A stretch of 64,000 bases of DNA from Bacteroidales bacterium M7 (GCA_001689515.1 LUJR01000045.1:62001-126000); one strand, 5' to 3'. Counted from the first letter of the stretch, positions 34,916 through 43,710 are shown. Made by a program: numbers and translations. Notes: generated by a model not told the origin, from the sequence alone.

Positions 34916-35107
34916 TGGTCAGAAAATGGCTTTTACCCACTAAACGGACATATAAATTGTCTGAATAGTCAGGATGTAAGTGTCTGATTATCAGTGTTGT
35001 TTAATCTCTAACATCTAAATGGGAGCGTTTGGAATCTAAATGACGGATTTGAGGTCAAATTTCGGGGTGTTTCAGCGATGTTTTCATAGGTTGATATGAA
35101 ATGAAAA

Positions 35108-35220
35108 CGCTGGGACGCGGCGCAATCAATGTTGTTGAAGCTGATATCAGATATGTGGAAAGATACGTCGGAGACGTGGCTGTCAGAGTCAACAGCGTTG
35201 AGACGCGCGGCACGTCCCAA
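35108..35220. repeat. inverted pair of a diverged GGGACGCGGC-type repeat
   Basis: CTGGGACGCGGCGCAAT at 35108 and CGCGCGGCACGTCCCAA ending at 35220 are imperfect reverse complements about 75 bp apart. They recall the GACGCGGCGTGCCGCGTC variant at 44275. Confidence 0.5.
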
Positions 35221-35419
35221 TGCTATTAACTTAACGAATTGGTATGTGCGTCAGAACATATGCCAAAAAATTGTAGGGACATGCCATGGCATGTCAGAAA
35301 ATACTGTCTGATAGCATATGAAACGCACGTAACATCGGCGGACATGCCATGGCATGTCCCTACAACATTACTATTTTACAATACCCACATTCTCGTGTTT
35401 TCTGCTTAAGTTAATAGCA
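35221..35419. mobile_element. MITE-like element with 14-bp terminal inverted repeats
   Basis: The ends TGCTATTAACTTAA (35221-35234) and TTAAGTTAATAGCA (35406-35419) are perfect inverted repeats bounding 199 bp with no gene. Inside is the head-to-head palindromic repeat pair 35272-35364. The left 50 bp (GTGCGTCAGAACATATGCC) recur beside the repeat at 61178. No transposase is in the window. Confidence 0.7.
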
Positions 35420-35433
35420 GCGCGGCATGTCCC

Positions 35434-37095
35434 CTACTGGTTGCCTTCTATGTGGGCGATGATGTCGCCGCTGTCTTCGGTGATGTTGAGCTTTTTGCGG
35501 ATTACGGACTTGCGGGTGTAGATGGTGGCTGATGACTGTTCGGTGAGGACGCCGATTTCCTTGGTGGAAAATCCGGCTTTGAGGAGCACTATGATCTGTT
35601 GCTCTTTGTCGTTGAATAAGCCTGGGTGAGCTGTGGTGAGACGGGTGTGGAAATTGTCGTAGAGGCTGTCGATCATCTGATAGAATTGCGTCCAGTCTAC
35701 GAGGGTTTCTATCGATGCACCGTCGGTGCCTATGGCGGAAATCTTGCGCAGGGCATCGCGGCTCTGCTGGGTTGGTATGCCGGCGAATGTCTTGAAAATG
35801 CCGAGCTGGCGCAGAAGGGCGGCTTTGAGTTTGTCGCTGGCAGATGAGGTTGATTTGTCTTCGTCGGCTTTCTGTGCGTCTTTTAGCATCAACTCTAACG
35901 TCTCGGCTCGTTCCTCCGCCTCGACCATGCGCCGTTTGCGGCGGCTGAGCACTATGTATATGATTACGCCGCTGACTACCACAATGAGGGTGATGGCTGA
36001 CAGGAGCAACCACAGGCGTTGGCGTTGCAGTTTCAGCTCATAGTTGTCATCGTTAAGCTCTATCACTGACTCCATGGCTGTCTGGCGGTCAAATTGTGCC
36101 ATGCGGTAATCGCGAGCCATGTTGCGAGTGACTTCGTGCATCAGTTCGCCGGGGATGTGTCCTGTCTCCTTGAACTTTAGCGCGGTCCTTAGCATAGCTA
36201 TGCTCGCGTAAATGTCAAACACTGATTGGGTGCCGTACGAGTCCAGGCTGTCAAGCAGAACCACGGCTCTGCGAGTGTCCCCTGCATTAGCATAGAAATT
36301 GGCAAGTGACATCATTACGCTGATTTTCTCCCCCGGAGGGAGCGAATCAAGCGAGGGATATATGCCCTCGGTGACGCGGATGGCATCATGAGGACGTCCT
36401 GACCCGTTAAGAATCTCGGCGTATTCGCCGTAAAACTCCTTGGCGATGCCAGGGCTGACACGCTCCGTCACCCCCGTTGCCATGATGCTGTCAAATATGC
36501 TGAGAGCCTCGGTGTGATTGCCCTGATAATATCGGGCTGCCCCTTTCGCCGCGCCAAACCGCAGTATGTCCTCAGGCTTGGTGGTGTGGCGCAGGAGCCA
36601 GTCGGCATATCGGTATGCGTCATCATAGTCCGCGCTGTGAAATGCGCCCTCGCAGATGCCTATATATGTGTCCCACAGAAGGGCTGGGTTCTTGATGTGT
36701 GATGCCATATCTTTGAGGCGGCGCAAGCCTGACAGCATGTCGCCTCTGCGGAAGTCGTAGCTTGACAGCAATTGCGAGGCTATCACCCAGTTGGATGTAT
36801 CGCCGACAGCGAGATAGTAGGTTGTCGCCTCGTTGAGCAGGGTATCGGTGATAAGCGACCGCCCGACACCCACATTAGCCCACGCCCGGGTGAGGATATA
36901 GCGAGCTTTGAGCGAGTCAGCATCAAGCGCATCATAGTCGATGTCGCGCAGTATGGTATATGCACTATCAGGCCGCGAAACGACCAACCGCGAAGCAGCC
37001 GCAAGCCTGTCAGCCGCCGAATCCGCGCACCCGCTGACACACCCCAGTGACATCCACGCCATTGCTACACATATGTAATAGAGCAGGGATTTCAT
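35434..37095 (-). CDS. TPR lipoprotein/transmembrane regulator with C-terminal HTH (module B)
   Basis: 553 residues from the start at 37095, chosen because the signal peptide and lipobox (CVSGC) begin there; a longer frame adds 16 improbable residues. A periplasmic helical TPR-type region spans about 25-360, a membrane helix about 370-392 (LWLLLSAITLIVVVSGVIIY), then a coiled coil and a cytoplasmic LuxR/GerE-like HTH (about 490-545; DKEQQIIVLLKAGFSTKEIG, then ATIYTRKSVIRKKLNI). Its TAG stop codon lies inside a repeat fragment (GTAGGGGACATGCCGCGC). Same architecture as 29390-30985, probably the regulator of module B. Confidence 0.8.
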   Translation of the reverse strand: MKSLLYYICVAMAWMSLGCVSGCADSAADRLAAASRLVVSRPDSAYTILRDIDYDALDADSLKARYILTRAWANVGVGRSLITDTLLNEATTYYLAVGDTSNWVIASQLLSSYDFRRGDMLSGLRRLKDMASHIKNPALLWDTYIGICEGAFHSADYDDAYRYADWLLRHTTKPEDILRFGAAKGAARYYQGNHTEALSIFDSIMATGVTERVSPGIAKEFYGEYAEILNGSGRPHDAIRVTEGIYPSLDSLPPGEKISVMMSLANFYANAGDTRRAVVLLDSLDSYGTQSVFDIYASIAMLRTALKFKETGHIPGELMHEVTRNMARDYRMAQFDRQTAMESVIELNDDNYELKLQRQRLWLLLSAITLIVVVSGVIIYIVLSRRKRRMVEAEERAETLELMLKDAQKADEDKSTSSASDKLKAALLRQLGIFKTFAGIPTQQSRDALRKISAIGTDGASIETLVDWTQFYQMIDSLYDNFHTRLTTAHPGLFNDKEQQIIVLLKAGFSTKEIGVLTEQSSATIYTRKSVIRKKLNITEDSGDIIAHIEGNQ

Positions 37096-37168
37096 CGCAA
37101 CTTTTATTTGTGTAAAAATAATAAGAAAATATGTGATGAGCAAAATTTAAAATCTCAGCAAATTGTTG

Positions 37169-37176
37169 TAGATTTG
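37169..37176 (+). promoter_or_regulatory. -7 box of the nucleotidyltransferase gene
   Basis: TAGATTTG, 25 bases before the start codon at 37202; a TTT lies at the -33 position. Confidence 0.5.
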
Positions 37177-37201
37177 TAGAAATGACATTATCATATAAAA
37201 T

Positions 37202-37516
37202 ATGTGCACACGGCAGGAATGCATAGACCGACTGACTGAGGCAGCCCCGTATATCCGCAAAGAATTCGGGGTTACTTCGCTTTGTCTGTTCGGCTCCATG
37301 GCTCGTGGAGATAATGGACCGGATAGTGATGTAGATGTATGTGTAGATATGCCGCCTAAAATGGGGTTGGTGCTTGGTCTAAAAGCTTTCTTAGAGGAGC
37401 TTTTTGGTGTTCCTGTGGATTTGATAAGGAAGCATAAATATTTAAGACCGTTTTTTTTGTCACAGATAGAGAAAGATGCCGTTTATATTGTGAAACGGTG
37501 CCTGCGTCAGAATTGA
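37202..37516 (+). CDS. MNT-type minimal nucleotidyltransferase
   Basis: A 104-residue protein with the nucleotidyltransferase motif LFGSMARGDNGPDSDVDV (Gly-Ser and two metal-binding aspartates) and a later third acidic position (VPVDLI). This fits MntA-type antitoxins, which adenylylate and silence HEPN ribonuclease toxins. No HEPN gene is adjacent: upstream is a divergent regulator gene and downstream a convergent acetyltransferase gene 6 bp away. It may be an orphan antitoxin or have another role. Confidence 0.85.
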   Translation: MCTRQECIDRLTEAAPYIRKEFGVTSLCLFGSMARGDNGPDSDVDVCVDMPPKMGLVLGLKAFLEELFGVPVDLIRKHKYLRPFFLSQIEKDAVYIVKRCLRQN

Positions 37517-37522
37517 AAGGCT

Positions 37523-38080
37523 TTATATGGTGCGGATGACGCGGCAGGGGTTGCCGACGGCGAGGGAGTTGGCGGGGATGTCGTGTACCACTACGCTTCC
37601 GGCTCCGATGGTGCAGTTGTCGCCGATGGTCACGCCGGGGAGAACGCATACGTTTGCTCCGATCCATACGTTGTCACCTACGTTGATAGGACGTGCATAT
37701 TCCAGTCCGGCGTTGCGCAGGTCGGTTTCCAATGGATGTCCGGCGGTGTAGAATCCGCAGTTGGGGGCTATGAAAACGTTGCTTCCGAATGTTACAGGTG
37801 CTTCATCGAGGATGACAAGATTGATGTTGGAGTAGAAGTTTTCTCCGATGTGGATATTGTAGCCGTAGTCGCAATAGAAAGGCTGCTCTATGAGAAACTG
37901 CTTGCCTGTCGAGCCAAGGATGTCACGCAGGAGAGCTGCGCGCTCATCGGTGCACAGGGGTGAGAGGCTGTTGTATTCGTGGCACTTCTGCTTTATTCGC
38001 TGACGCTCGGCTATCAGCTGGGGGTTGTTGTTGGCATCGTAGAGCAGTCCGAGGCGGCATTTGTCTTTTTCGGTTTGCAT
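37523..38080 (-). CDS. sugar O-acetyltransferase (maltose/galactoside type)
   Basis: A 185-residue left-handed beta-helix acetyltransferase. The N-terminal helix region (LGLLYDANNNPQLIAERQRI) is the Mac domain; hexapeptide repeats follow at about 60-170 (NVFIAPNCGFYTAGHPLETD with the catalytic histidine, then VWIGANVCVLPGVTIGDNCT). It uses acetyl-CoA to acetylate sugars such as maltose or galactosides in the cytoplasm. Length is normal. It converges on the nucleotidyltransferase gene. Confidence 0.9.
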   Translation of the reverse strand: MQTEKDKCRLGLLYDANNNPQLIAERQRIKQKCHEYNSLSPLCTDERAALLRDILGSTGKQFLIEQPFYCDYGYNIHIGENFYSNINLVILDEAPVTFGSNVFIAPNCGFYTAGHPLETDLRNAGLEYARPINVGDNVWIGANVCVLPGVTIGDNCTIGAGSVVVHDIPANSLAVGNPCRVIRTI

Positions 38081-38101
38081 ATATCAGGTGTTCATAGTCT
38101 G

Positions 38102-38187
38102 TGTAGGGACATGCCGTGGCATGTCCGCATAGCGCAATATGGGATGGCATCGCCTGGGTGGCGGACATGCCACGGCATGTCCCTACA
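38102..38187. repeat. paired palindromic repeat
   Basis: TGTAGGGACATGCCGTGGCA...TGTCCGC and GGCGGACATGCCACGGCATG...TCCCTACAG with 35 bp between, in the gap between the acetyltransferase and helicase genes. Confidence 0.9.
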
Positions 38188-38217
38188 GGTGGTGGAGCAA
38201 AGGTAGCTATTCGGGGG

Positions 38218-40164
38218 TTAATGTGCAAAAGGAGGGATGTCGTGGCGCAGGCGGTGGCGGAAGTTGGAGTTGCGGCGGGATGGGGCGGAGTTGTCGATGG
38301 CGGTGCGGATGGCTTGGTCATCGCCGACGAGTACGCAGAGGCTGCGGGCGCGGCTTACGCCTGTGTAGAGGAGGTTGCGGTAGAGCATCGTGCGGTGTGA
38401 TGATGTAAGCGGCATCACCATATACTCCACTTCTGATCCTTGCAGCTTGTGGACTGTGGTGGCGTAGGCAAGCGAGAGTTCTCCGAGGTCGCTGCGGCGG
38501 TAGGTGGAGCGGTTGCCGTCAGCAAATGTCACTTCAAGGGTCTGGTTGTCCGTGTCAACGGCTGTCACGCAGCCGGTCTCTCCGTTGTAGAGCTGGCGGT
38601 CATAGGAGTTGGATGTCTGCATCACGCGGTCGCCGAGACGCAGGGTCTTTGTGCCACGTGTGAGTGCCGGACCTGAAGGGTTGAGACACTGCTGCAGGTC
38701 GAGATTGAGTTGCCGCGCACCGAGCGGTCCCTCTTGCTGAGGGGTGACCACAAGGATGTCCTTGGGGTCGATATGCTGCCGAGAAGGGATTTCATGGGTA
38801 ACGAGTGATAGGATGCGGTCATGGATTTTGCCGGGTGACGGCTCGCGTATGATAGAGAAGTCGCTGCCCTCGGAGGCTTCGGGGAGCAGTCCGGCATTGA
38901 TGGCACGTGCCGTAGCGGCTATTGAGCTGCCCGGGGCGTGGCGGAAATTGTCGTTGAGGGTGATGACAGGTACTGTGCCAGAACTGATCATGTCGCGGAG
39001 CACATCTCCGGCTCCTATTGCCGGGAGCTGGTCCACATCGCCTACGATTATAATCCTGATGTCTGGAGGAAGGGCTTGGAGCAGATGATTGAACAGCACC
39101 TGTTCGAGCATAGAGCCTTCGTCGATTATCAGCACGTCGGCATCAATGGTTTTCTTCCTGTACCCTTCGCCAGGTCGGTGCCCGAGGATGCGGTGAATGG
39201 TCTTTGCCTCGCGCCCCGAGAGGTCTGACATGCGTTTGGCGGCGCGTCCTGTGGGGGCTGCCAGCAGCATCTCCTTGCCCTGCGACTCAAGCATGTCTAT
39301 GATGCCGCGTATTGCCGTGGTTTTGCCGGTGCCCGGTCCGCCTGTCAGTATCATGACCGGATGTGTGGCTGCGGTCTCTATGGCTCGGAGCTGCTCAGAT
39401 GTATATGGTTTGCCGTCACGGCCGGTTGTAGGAATAAGCGGCATCTCGTCAGGACGGCGGAACGCTTTGACGATGGATGCAATCTTGGCTGCGCCCTCTT
39501 TCTCCGCCTTGTAGTAGACAGGGAGGTAGAGCCCACCGTAGCTGTCAATGAGCCGTCTGTCATCTAAAAGTTGCGGGATTTCCTCGGCTATTTTTTCTGC
39601 ACCCACGCCAGTGATGCGCGATGCGGTCTCTATCGCCTGATCACGCGTGGCAAACATGCTGCCCTCCTGGGCATATATCTTCACTGCGGTCAGCAACGCG
39701 CCTCGCAGACGGCGCGGATCATCGGGAGTAATGCCGAGTCCCTTGCCGATTCGGTCAGCCACGAAAAACGACAGTTTCCACACATCCTCTACCATCTCAT
39801 AGGGGTCGTAGAGCACAACATCGGCAGCGAGTTTACCATAATGCGAGAGGATTTTCTCGACATGCGTGTCAGACAGACCGCATGAAAATAGAAATGCCAG
39901 CAGACGCATCGGATATTTCAATGCTGACACGCTATGGGTCAGAGATGCAATCTTTGCCTGTCCCATACCTGTGATTTCGGAAAGTGCTTCTGGGTCGGAG
40001 TTGATGACATCAAGAGTCCCGGTGCCGAAGCGGTCAACGATACGCGAGGCAAATGTCTTGCCAATGCCCTCTATGTAGGAGCTTGCAAGAAACGAGATTA
40101 TCCCGTCAGGCGTAATCCTTAGTAGGGATAGTCTGTCATTGTCTGCCTCATTGTCGCCATTCAT
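38218..40164 (-). CDS. RecD2-like ATP-dependent DNA helicase, short form
   Basis: A 648-residue superfamily 1B helicase. Helix-hairpin-helix repeats at about 25-130 (SYIEGIGKTFASRIVDRFGT, then ITGMGQAKIASL) are followed by the helicase core: Walker A TGGPGTGKTT, Walker B IIDEGSM, motif III VGDVDQLPAIGAGDVL and the UvrD-like C-terminal motif ATTVHKLQGSEVEYMV. RecD2 proteins are usually about 720-740 residues with an N-terminal OB-like domain before the HhH repeats; here that domain is missing. It unwinds DNA 5' to 3', without RecBC. Transcribed 15 bp after the pyruvate oxidase-like gene. Confidence 0.9.
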   Translation of the reverse strand: MNGDNEADNDRLSLLRITPDGIISFLASSYIEGIGKTFASRIVDRFGTGTLDVINSDPEALSEITGMGQAKIASLTHSVSALKYPMRLLAFLFSCGLSDTHVEKILSHYGKLAADVVLYDPYEMVEDVWKLSFFVADRIGKGLGITPDDPRRLRGALLTAVKIYAQEGSMFATRDQAIETASRITGVGAEKIAEEIPQLLDDRRLIDSYGGLYLPVYYKAEKEGAAKIASIVKAFRRPDEMPLIPTTGRDGKPYTSEQLRAIETAATHPVMILTGGPGTGKTTAIRGIIDMLESQGKEMLLAAPTGRAAKRMSDLSGREAKTIHRILGHRPGEGYRKKTIDADVLIIDEGSMLEQVLFNHLLQALPPDIRIIIVGDVDQLPAIGAGDVLRDMISSGTVPVITLNDNFRHAPGSSIAATARAINAGLLPEASEGSDFSIIREPSPGKIHDRILSLVTHEIPSRQHIDPKDILVVTPQQEGPLGARQLNLDLQQCLNPSGPALTRGTKTLRLGDRVMQTSNSYDRQLYNGETGCVTAVDTDNQTLEVTFADGNRSTYRRSDLGELSLAYATTVHKLQGSEVEYMVMPLTSSHRTMLYRNLLYTGVSRARSLCVLVGDDQAIRTAIDNSAPSRRNSNFRHRLRHDIPPFAH

Positions 40165-40179
40165 AACCTACAGCTGCAG

Positions 40180-41880
40180 TTATACCGAACCTGGGGCAAT
40201 GAAATTTTCAGTAGCCGATCCGGGTGTGGCACTCTCCATCATCTCTTTGCTGAAGCTGAATGAAGCAGCATCTTGGTCAGTCACTACCGAGAGTAGTGCC
40301 GGACCCTGAGCCGAAAGCCATCGTCTCATTGCATCTTCGAGTTGCCGGGGATTTCGGACTGTTTCTGCGGTGAATCCCATGCTGCGTGCCATTTCTCCAA
40401 AGTCAGGATTGTGCAGGTCTACCTCGCTCGGTGTGAATCCGGCGAGAGCCATCTCCCACTTGACATAAGCGAGCGAACGGTTGTCGGCTACGAGAATCTT
40501 TATAGGGAGCTGGTATTGTACGATGGTCAGGAGATCTCCGAGCAGCATGGTCAGTCCCCCGTCGCCACATAGGGCTATTACCTGGCGGTCGGGACATGCC
40601 ATGGCAGCTCCGATGCTCTGAGGCATGGCATTTGCCATGGAGCCGTGGGTAAACGAACCTATCATAGAGCGTCCCTTTGCGGGGGTGAGATAGTGTGCGC
40701 TCCAGAGGCAGTTCATGCCAGTGTCAACGGTGAAGATGCAGTCATCATCGGCGAGGCGGTCAAGGGTGGCGAATACATATTCGGGACGTATGCAGTCATT
40801 TGTGCCCTGGTTTGACACTGGTTTGGCAAGTTTGTGGCATATCTGGGAATATTGCTGGAGAGCGTTGTCAAGAAATTTGCGGTCAGTTTTTTGATTGATT
40901 GCCGGGAGCAAAGTCTCCAAAAATATCTTCGCATCGGCGCGGATACCGGCATCTACCCGGGCTATGCGTCCGATGCGCTCGGCACGGATATCTACCTGGA
41001 TGATTTTCTTGTCAGTGGGGAAAAATCCCGGAAACGGGAAATTCATCCCTATCATGATGATGGCATCGGCATCGCGCACGGCATCTATTGCTGCCCATGT
41101 GCCGAGGTATCCGAGATGGCCGATATAGTTAGGACAGTGTCCCATCAGCTCCATCTGGCTCTTGAAGGTGGTCACGACGGGTGCGTTGAGCCTGTCGGAT
41201 AATGCCCGTAGATCATCGGTGGCTCCGGCGCATCCTGCCCCGGCGAATATGGTCACGCTACGGGCGGCGTTGAGAATGTCCGCGCACTGATGTATTTCGC
41301 TTTCGGTAGGCTCAGGGAGATGCCCGGTGGTAAGGGGAACGCAAGATGCCTGTGACGGTTGAGCTGGAAGTGATATCACATCGGCAGGAAGTCCGATGAC
41401 GCTTACGCCACCCAAGGAGATGGCTTCTTGCATGGCTGCCTGCATCATGTGCGGAAGTTGCTCGGGTGTAACTGACATCTGGTTGTAGACGCTGCAGTCG
41501 GAGAACAGGAGAGTTGGGTTGGTCTCCTGGAAATATCCGGTTCCCAATACTGACGAGCCGCAAGTGGAGGCTATGGCAAGTACCGGGGCGTTGGCTCGCT
41601 TGGCATCGTAAAGTCCATTGATTAGATGTACGTGTCCGGGTCCGCTGCTTCCGGCGCAGCATGCGAGAGAACCTGTCAGTTGCGCTTCGGCAGATGCGGC
41701 GAATGCTCCCGATTCTTCGTGACGCATGTGTATGAATCTGATGCGTCCGTCGCGACCTATGGCATCTGTGAGGGCATTGAGGCTGTCGCCGGTTATGGCG
41801 TAGATGTGTCGTATGCCGCCTTCGGCAAGCATGTCTACGATCTGGTCGGCTACGAGGTGGCTGGTGGTCGTGTCTTTCAT
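40180..41880 (-). CDS. poxB: pyruvate oxidase/dehydrogenase (quinone)-like ThDP enzyme
   Basis: A 566-residue thiamine diphosphate enzyme. It has the three-domain plan of the family: PYR domain (about 10-170) with HEESGAFAASAEAQ, a central FAD/nucleotide domain (about 195-330), and a PP domain with GDGGLTMLLGDLLTIVQYQL ending in the ADNRS metal-binding part. Overall pattern is closest to PoxB, which decarboxylates pyruvate to acetate and CO2 and reduces quinone at the membrane; the C-terminal lipid-binding helix is not obvious. Acetolactate synthase-type enzymes are the alternative. First gene of a pair with the helicase. Confidence 0.82.
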   Translation of the reverse strand: MKDTTTSHLVADQIVDMLAEGGIRHIYAITGDSLNALTDAIGRDGRIRFIHMRHEESGAFAASAEAQLTGSLACCAGSSGPGHVHLINGLYDAKRANAPVLAIASTCGSSVLGTGYFQETNPTLLFSDCSVYNQMSVTPEQLPHMMQAAMQEAISLGGVSVIGLPADVISLPAQPSQASCVPLTTGHLPEPTESEIHQCADILNAARSVTIFAGAGCAGATDDLRALSDRLNAPVVTTFKSQMELMGHCPNYIGHLGYLGTWAAIDAVRDADAIIMIGMNFPFPGFFPTDKKIIQVDIRAERIGRIARVDAGIRADAKIFLETLLPAINQKTDRKFLDNALQQYSQICHKLAKPVSNQGTNDCIRPEYVFATLDRLADDDCIFTVDTGMNCLWSAHYLTPAKGRSMIGSFTHGSMANAMPQSIGAAMACPDRQVIALCGDGGLTMLLGDLLTIVQYQLPIKILVADNRSLAYVKWEMALAGFTPSEVDLHNPDFGEMARSMGFTAETVRNPRQLEDAMRRWLSAQGPALLSVVTDQDAASFSFSKEMMESATPGSATENFIAPGSV

Positions 41881-42102
41881 CCTTGTATTTTTATCGATAG
41901 GTCATGTCGTTATCCGGTTACGGATATTGAATCAACAAGGTTGGAGGTGCGTTGGTTTTTTATAAGGAGATAGTAAGTATATGTCAGGAGAGCTTTATGA
42001 TGATAGGTATGTAGGCTTTGACTTCGCTGGTGTGCTCGGTGTCCGTTTTGTCAAATGATTAAAAAATATGTTATAAAACCGTCGCATAGCATGTTTCGGC
42101 TG

Positions 42103-42133
42103 TTGGCAGAGAGGAGGGATATTGTTATTTTTG
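42103..42133 (+). promoter_or_regulatory. promoter immediately before porX (leaderless)
   Basis: TTG at 42103, 20-base spacer, TATTTTTG at 42126-42133, ATG at 42138. The spacing to the start codon is the same four bases as at 29390. Confidence 0.72.
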
Positions 42134-42137
42134 CATT

Positions 42138-43691
42138 ATGGCTAACAAGATTCTTTGGGCTGACGACGAGATAGATCTCCTCAAGCCACATCTGATGTTT
42201 CTCCGTAACAAGGGCTACGAAGTGGCGACCGCCAACAACGGGCATGATGCGCTGGATATGGTGCAGACTGACCACTATGACCTTATCATACTTGACGAGA
42301 ACATGCCCGGCTTGACAGGGCTGGAGACTCTGGTGCGCATCAAGCAGATAGAGCCGCACCTGCCTGTCATCATGATTACCAAGAGCGAGGAGGAGAATAT
42401 CATGGACCAGGCAGTTGGTGCCAAGATAGCCGACTATCTCATCAAGCCTGTCAACCCGATGCAAATACTCTCGTCGATCAAGAAGAATCTCCACAGTGAC
42501 GAGCTTGTCAGCGAGAGCGCGGCATCGGCATACCGCCGCGAGTTCGGCAGTATAGCCATGCAGATTGACTCCGCCCGCACCATCAAGGAGTGGATGGAGG
42601 TGTACCGCAAGCTGACTTACTGGGATCTTGAGCTGGCTTCGACTGAGACATCTATGGACGAGATGCTTGAGATGCAGCGGTTAGATGCCAATTCGGCTTT
42701 CTGCAAGATGGTTAAGCGTGAATATGAAGATTGGATCAGCGACCGAGGCAGTGCTACCGACCGCTCGTTCATCATGAGCGATGAAGTGTTCAAGCGGCGT
42801 GTGTTTCCACTGATTGACGGCGGTGACAAGGTGATGTTTGTCCTTATAGATAATTTCCGTCTTGACCAGTGGGGAGTGGTCAAGAAGATGCTCGCCGACT
42901 CGTTTACATTTGAGGAGGAGCTGTACTGCTCCATCCTCCCTACGGCTACGCAATATGCCCGTAATTCCATCTTCTCCGGACTGATGCCGGTAGATATCGC
43001 CCGTATGTTCCCAGACCTGTGGGTCGACGAGGATGAGGAGGAGGGGAAAAATCTCAACGAGGCTCCCCTTATAGCCACGCAGCTTGACCGTTTTCGCAAG
43101 CGGTGGAAATTCTCGTATAATAAAATCAACACCAACCAGGGCATAGAGCATCTGCTGCGTGACTTCCGCCAGATTGAAACCAATGAGCTTAATGTGGTGG
43201 TGCTCAACTTTATAGACATGCTCTCGCATGCGCGTACCGAATCCAAGATGATACGCGAGCTTGCCGCCAACAATGCCGCCTATCGTTCGCTCACGGAGTC
43301 GTGGTTCCGCCACTCAGGGGCTATCGACATATTCCGCCGTGCCGCGGTTGCCGGATACAAGGTGGTGCTGACCACCGACCACGGCACCATCCGCGTTGAC
43401 AATCCCATACAGGTGGTGGGAGAGCGCAACACCAACACCAATCTCCGCTACAAGGTGGGACGCAATCTTGGCTACAACCAGAAGCAGGTCTACGAAATCA
43501 AGAAACCCGAACGCTTCGGGCTGCCGTCGCCCAACGTCAGCAGCGCCTACATATTCGCCACGGGCCGCGACTTCTTCGCCTACCGCAACAATTTCAACTA
43601 CTACGCCCAATATTACACCGGCACATTCCAGCACGGCGGTATCTCCATGGAGGAGATGCTTATCCCGCTCGTAACTCTCACCCCGCGCTGA
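42138..43691 (+). CDS. porX: PorX-type response regulator with PglZ domain
   Basis: A 517-residue cytoplasmic regulator. Residues 1-120 are a CheY-like receiver (WADDEIDLLKPHL; phosphoacceptor Asp53 in LIILDENMPG; conserved MITKS and LIKPVNP). A helical linker follows, then a PglZ/alkaline-phosphatase-like domain from about 210 to the end with the metal sites VLIDNFRLDQW, VVLTTDHGT and FQHGGISMEEMLIPL. PorX in Porphyromonas regulates the type IX secretion system together with sensor PorY and sigma SigP, and its PglZ domain acts on cyclic oligonucleotides. No PorY or T9SS gene is in the window. Single-gene unit with its own promoter. Confidence 0.9.
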   Translation: MANKILWADDEIDLLKPHLMFLRNKGYEVATANNGHDALDMVQTDHYDLIILDENMPGLTGLETLVRIKQIEPHLPVIMITKSEEENIMDQAVGAKIADYLIKPVNPMQILSSIKKNLHSDELVSESAASAYRREFGSIAMQIDSARTIKEWMEVYRKLTYWDLELASTETSMDEMLEMQRLDANSAFCKMVKREYEDWISDRGSATDRSFIMSDEVFKRRVFPLIDGGDKVMFVLIDNFRLDQWGVVKKMLADSFTFEEELYCSILPTATQYARNSIFSGLMPVDIARMFPDLWVDEDEEEGKNLNEAPLIATQLDRFRKRWKFSYNKINTNQGIEHLLRDFRQIETNELNVVVLNFIDMLSHARTESKMIRELAANNAAYRSLTESWFRHSGAIDIFRRAAVAGYKVVLTTDHGTIRVDNPIQVVGERNTNTNLRYKVGRNLGYNQKQVYEIKKPERFGLPSPNVSSAYIFATGRDFFAYRNNFNYYAQYYTGTFQHGGISMEEMLIPLVTLTPR

Positions 43692-43710
43692 CCCCACGTA
43701 CAATACACTG

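Noticed and set aside
2926..38187. Repeats considered as a CRISPR array
   Set aside because: The copies are kilobases apart, arranged as inverted pairs, with no regular spacers and no cas genes.
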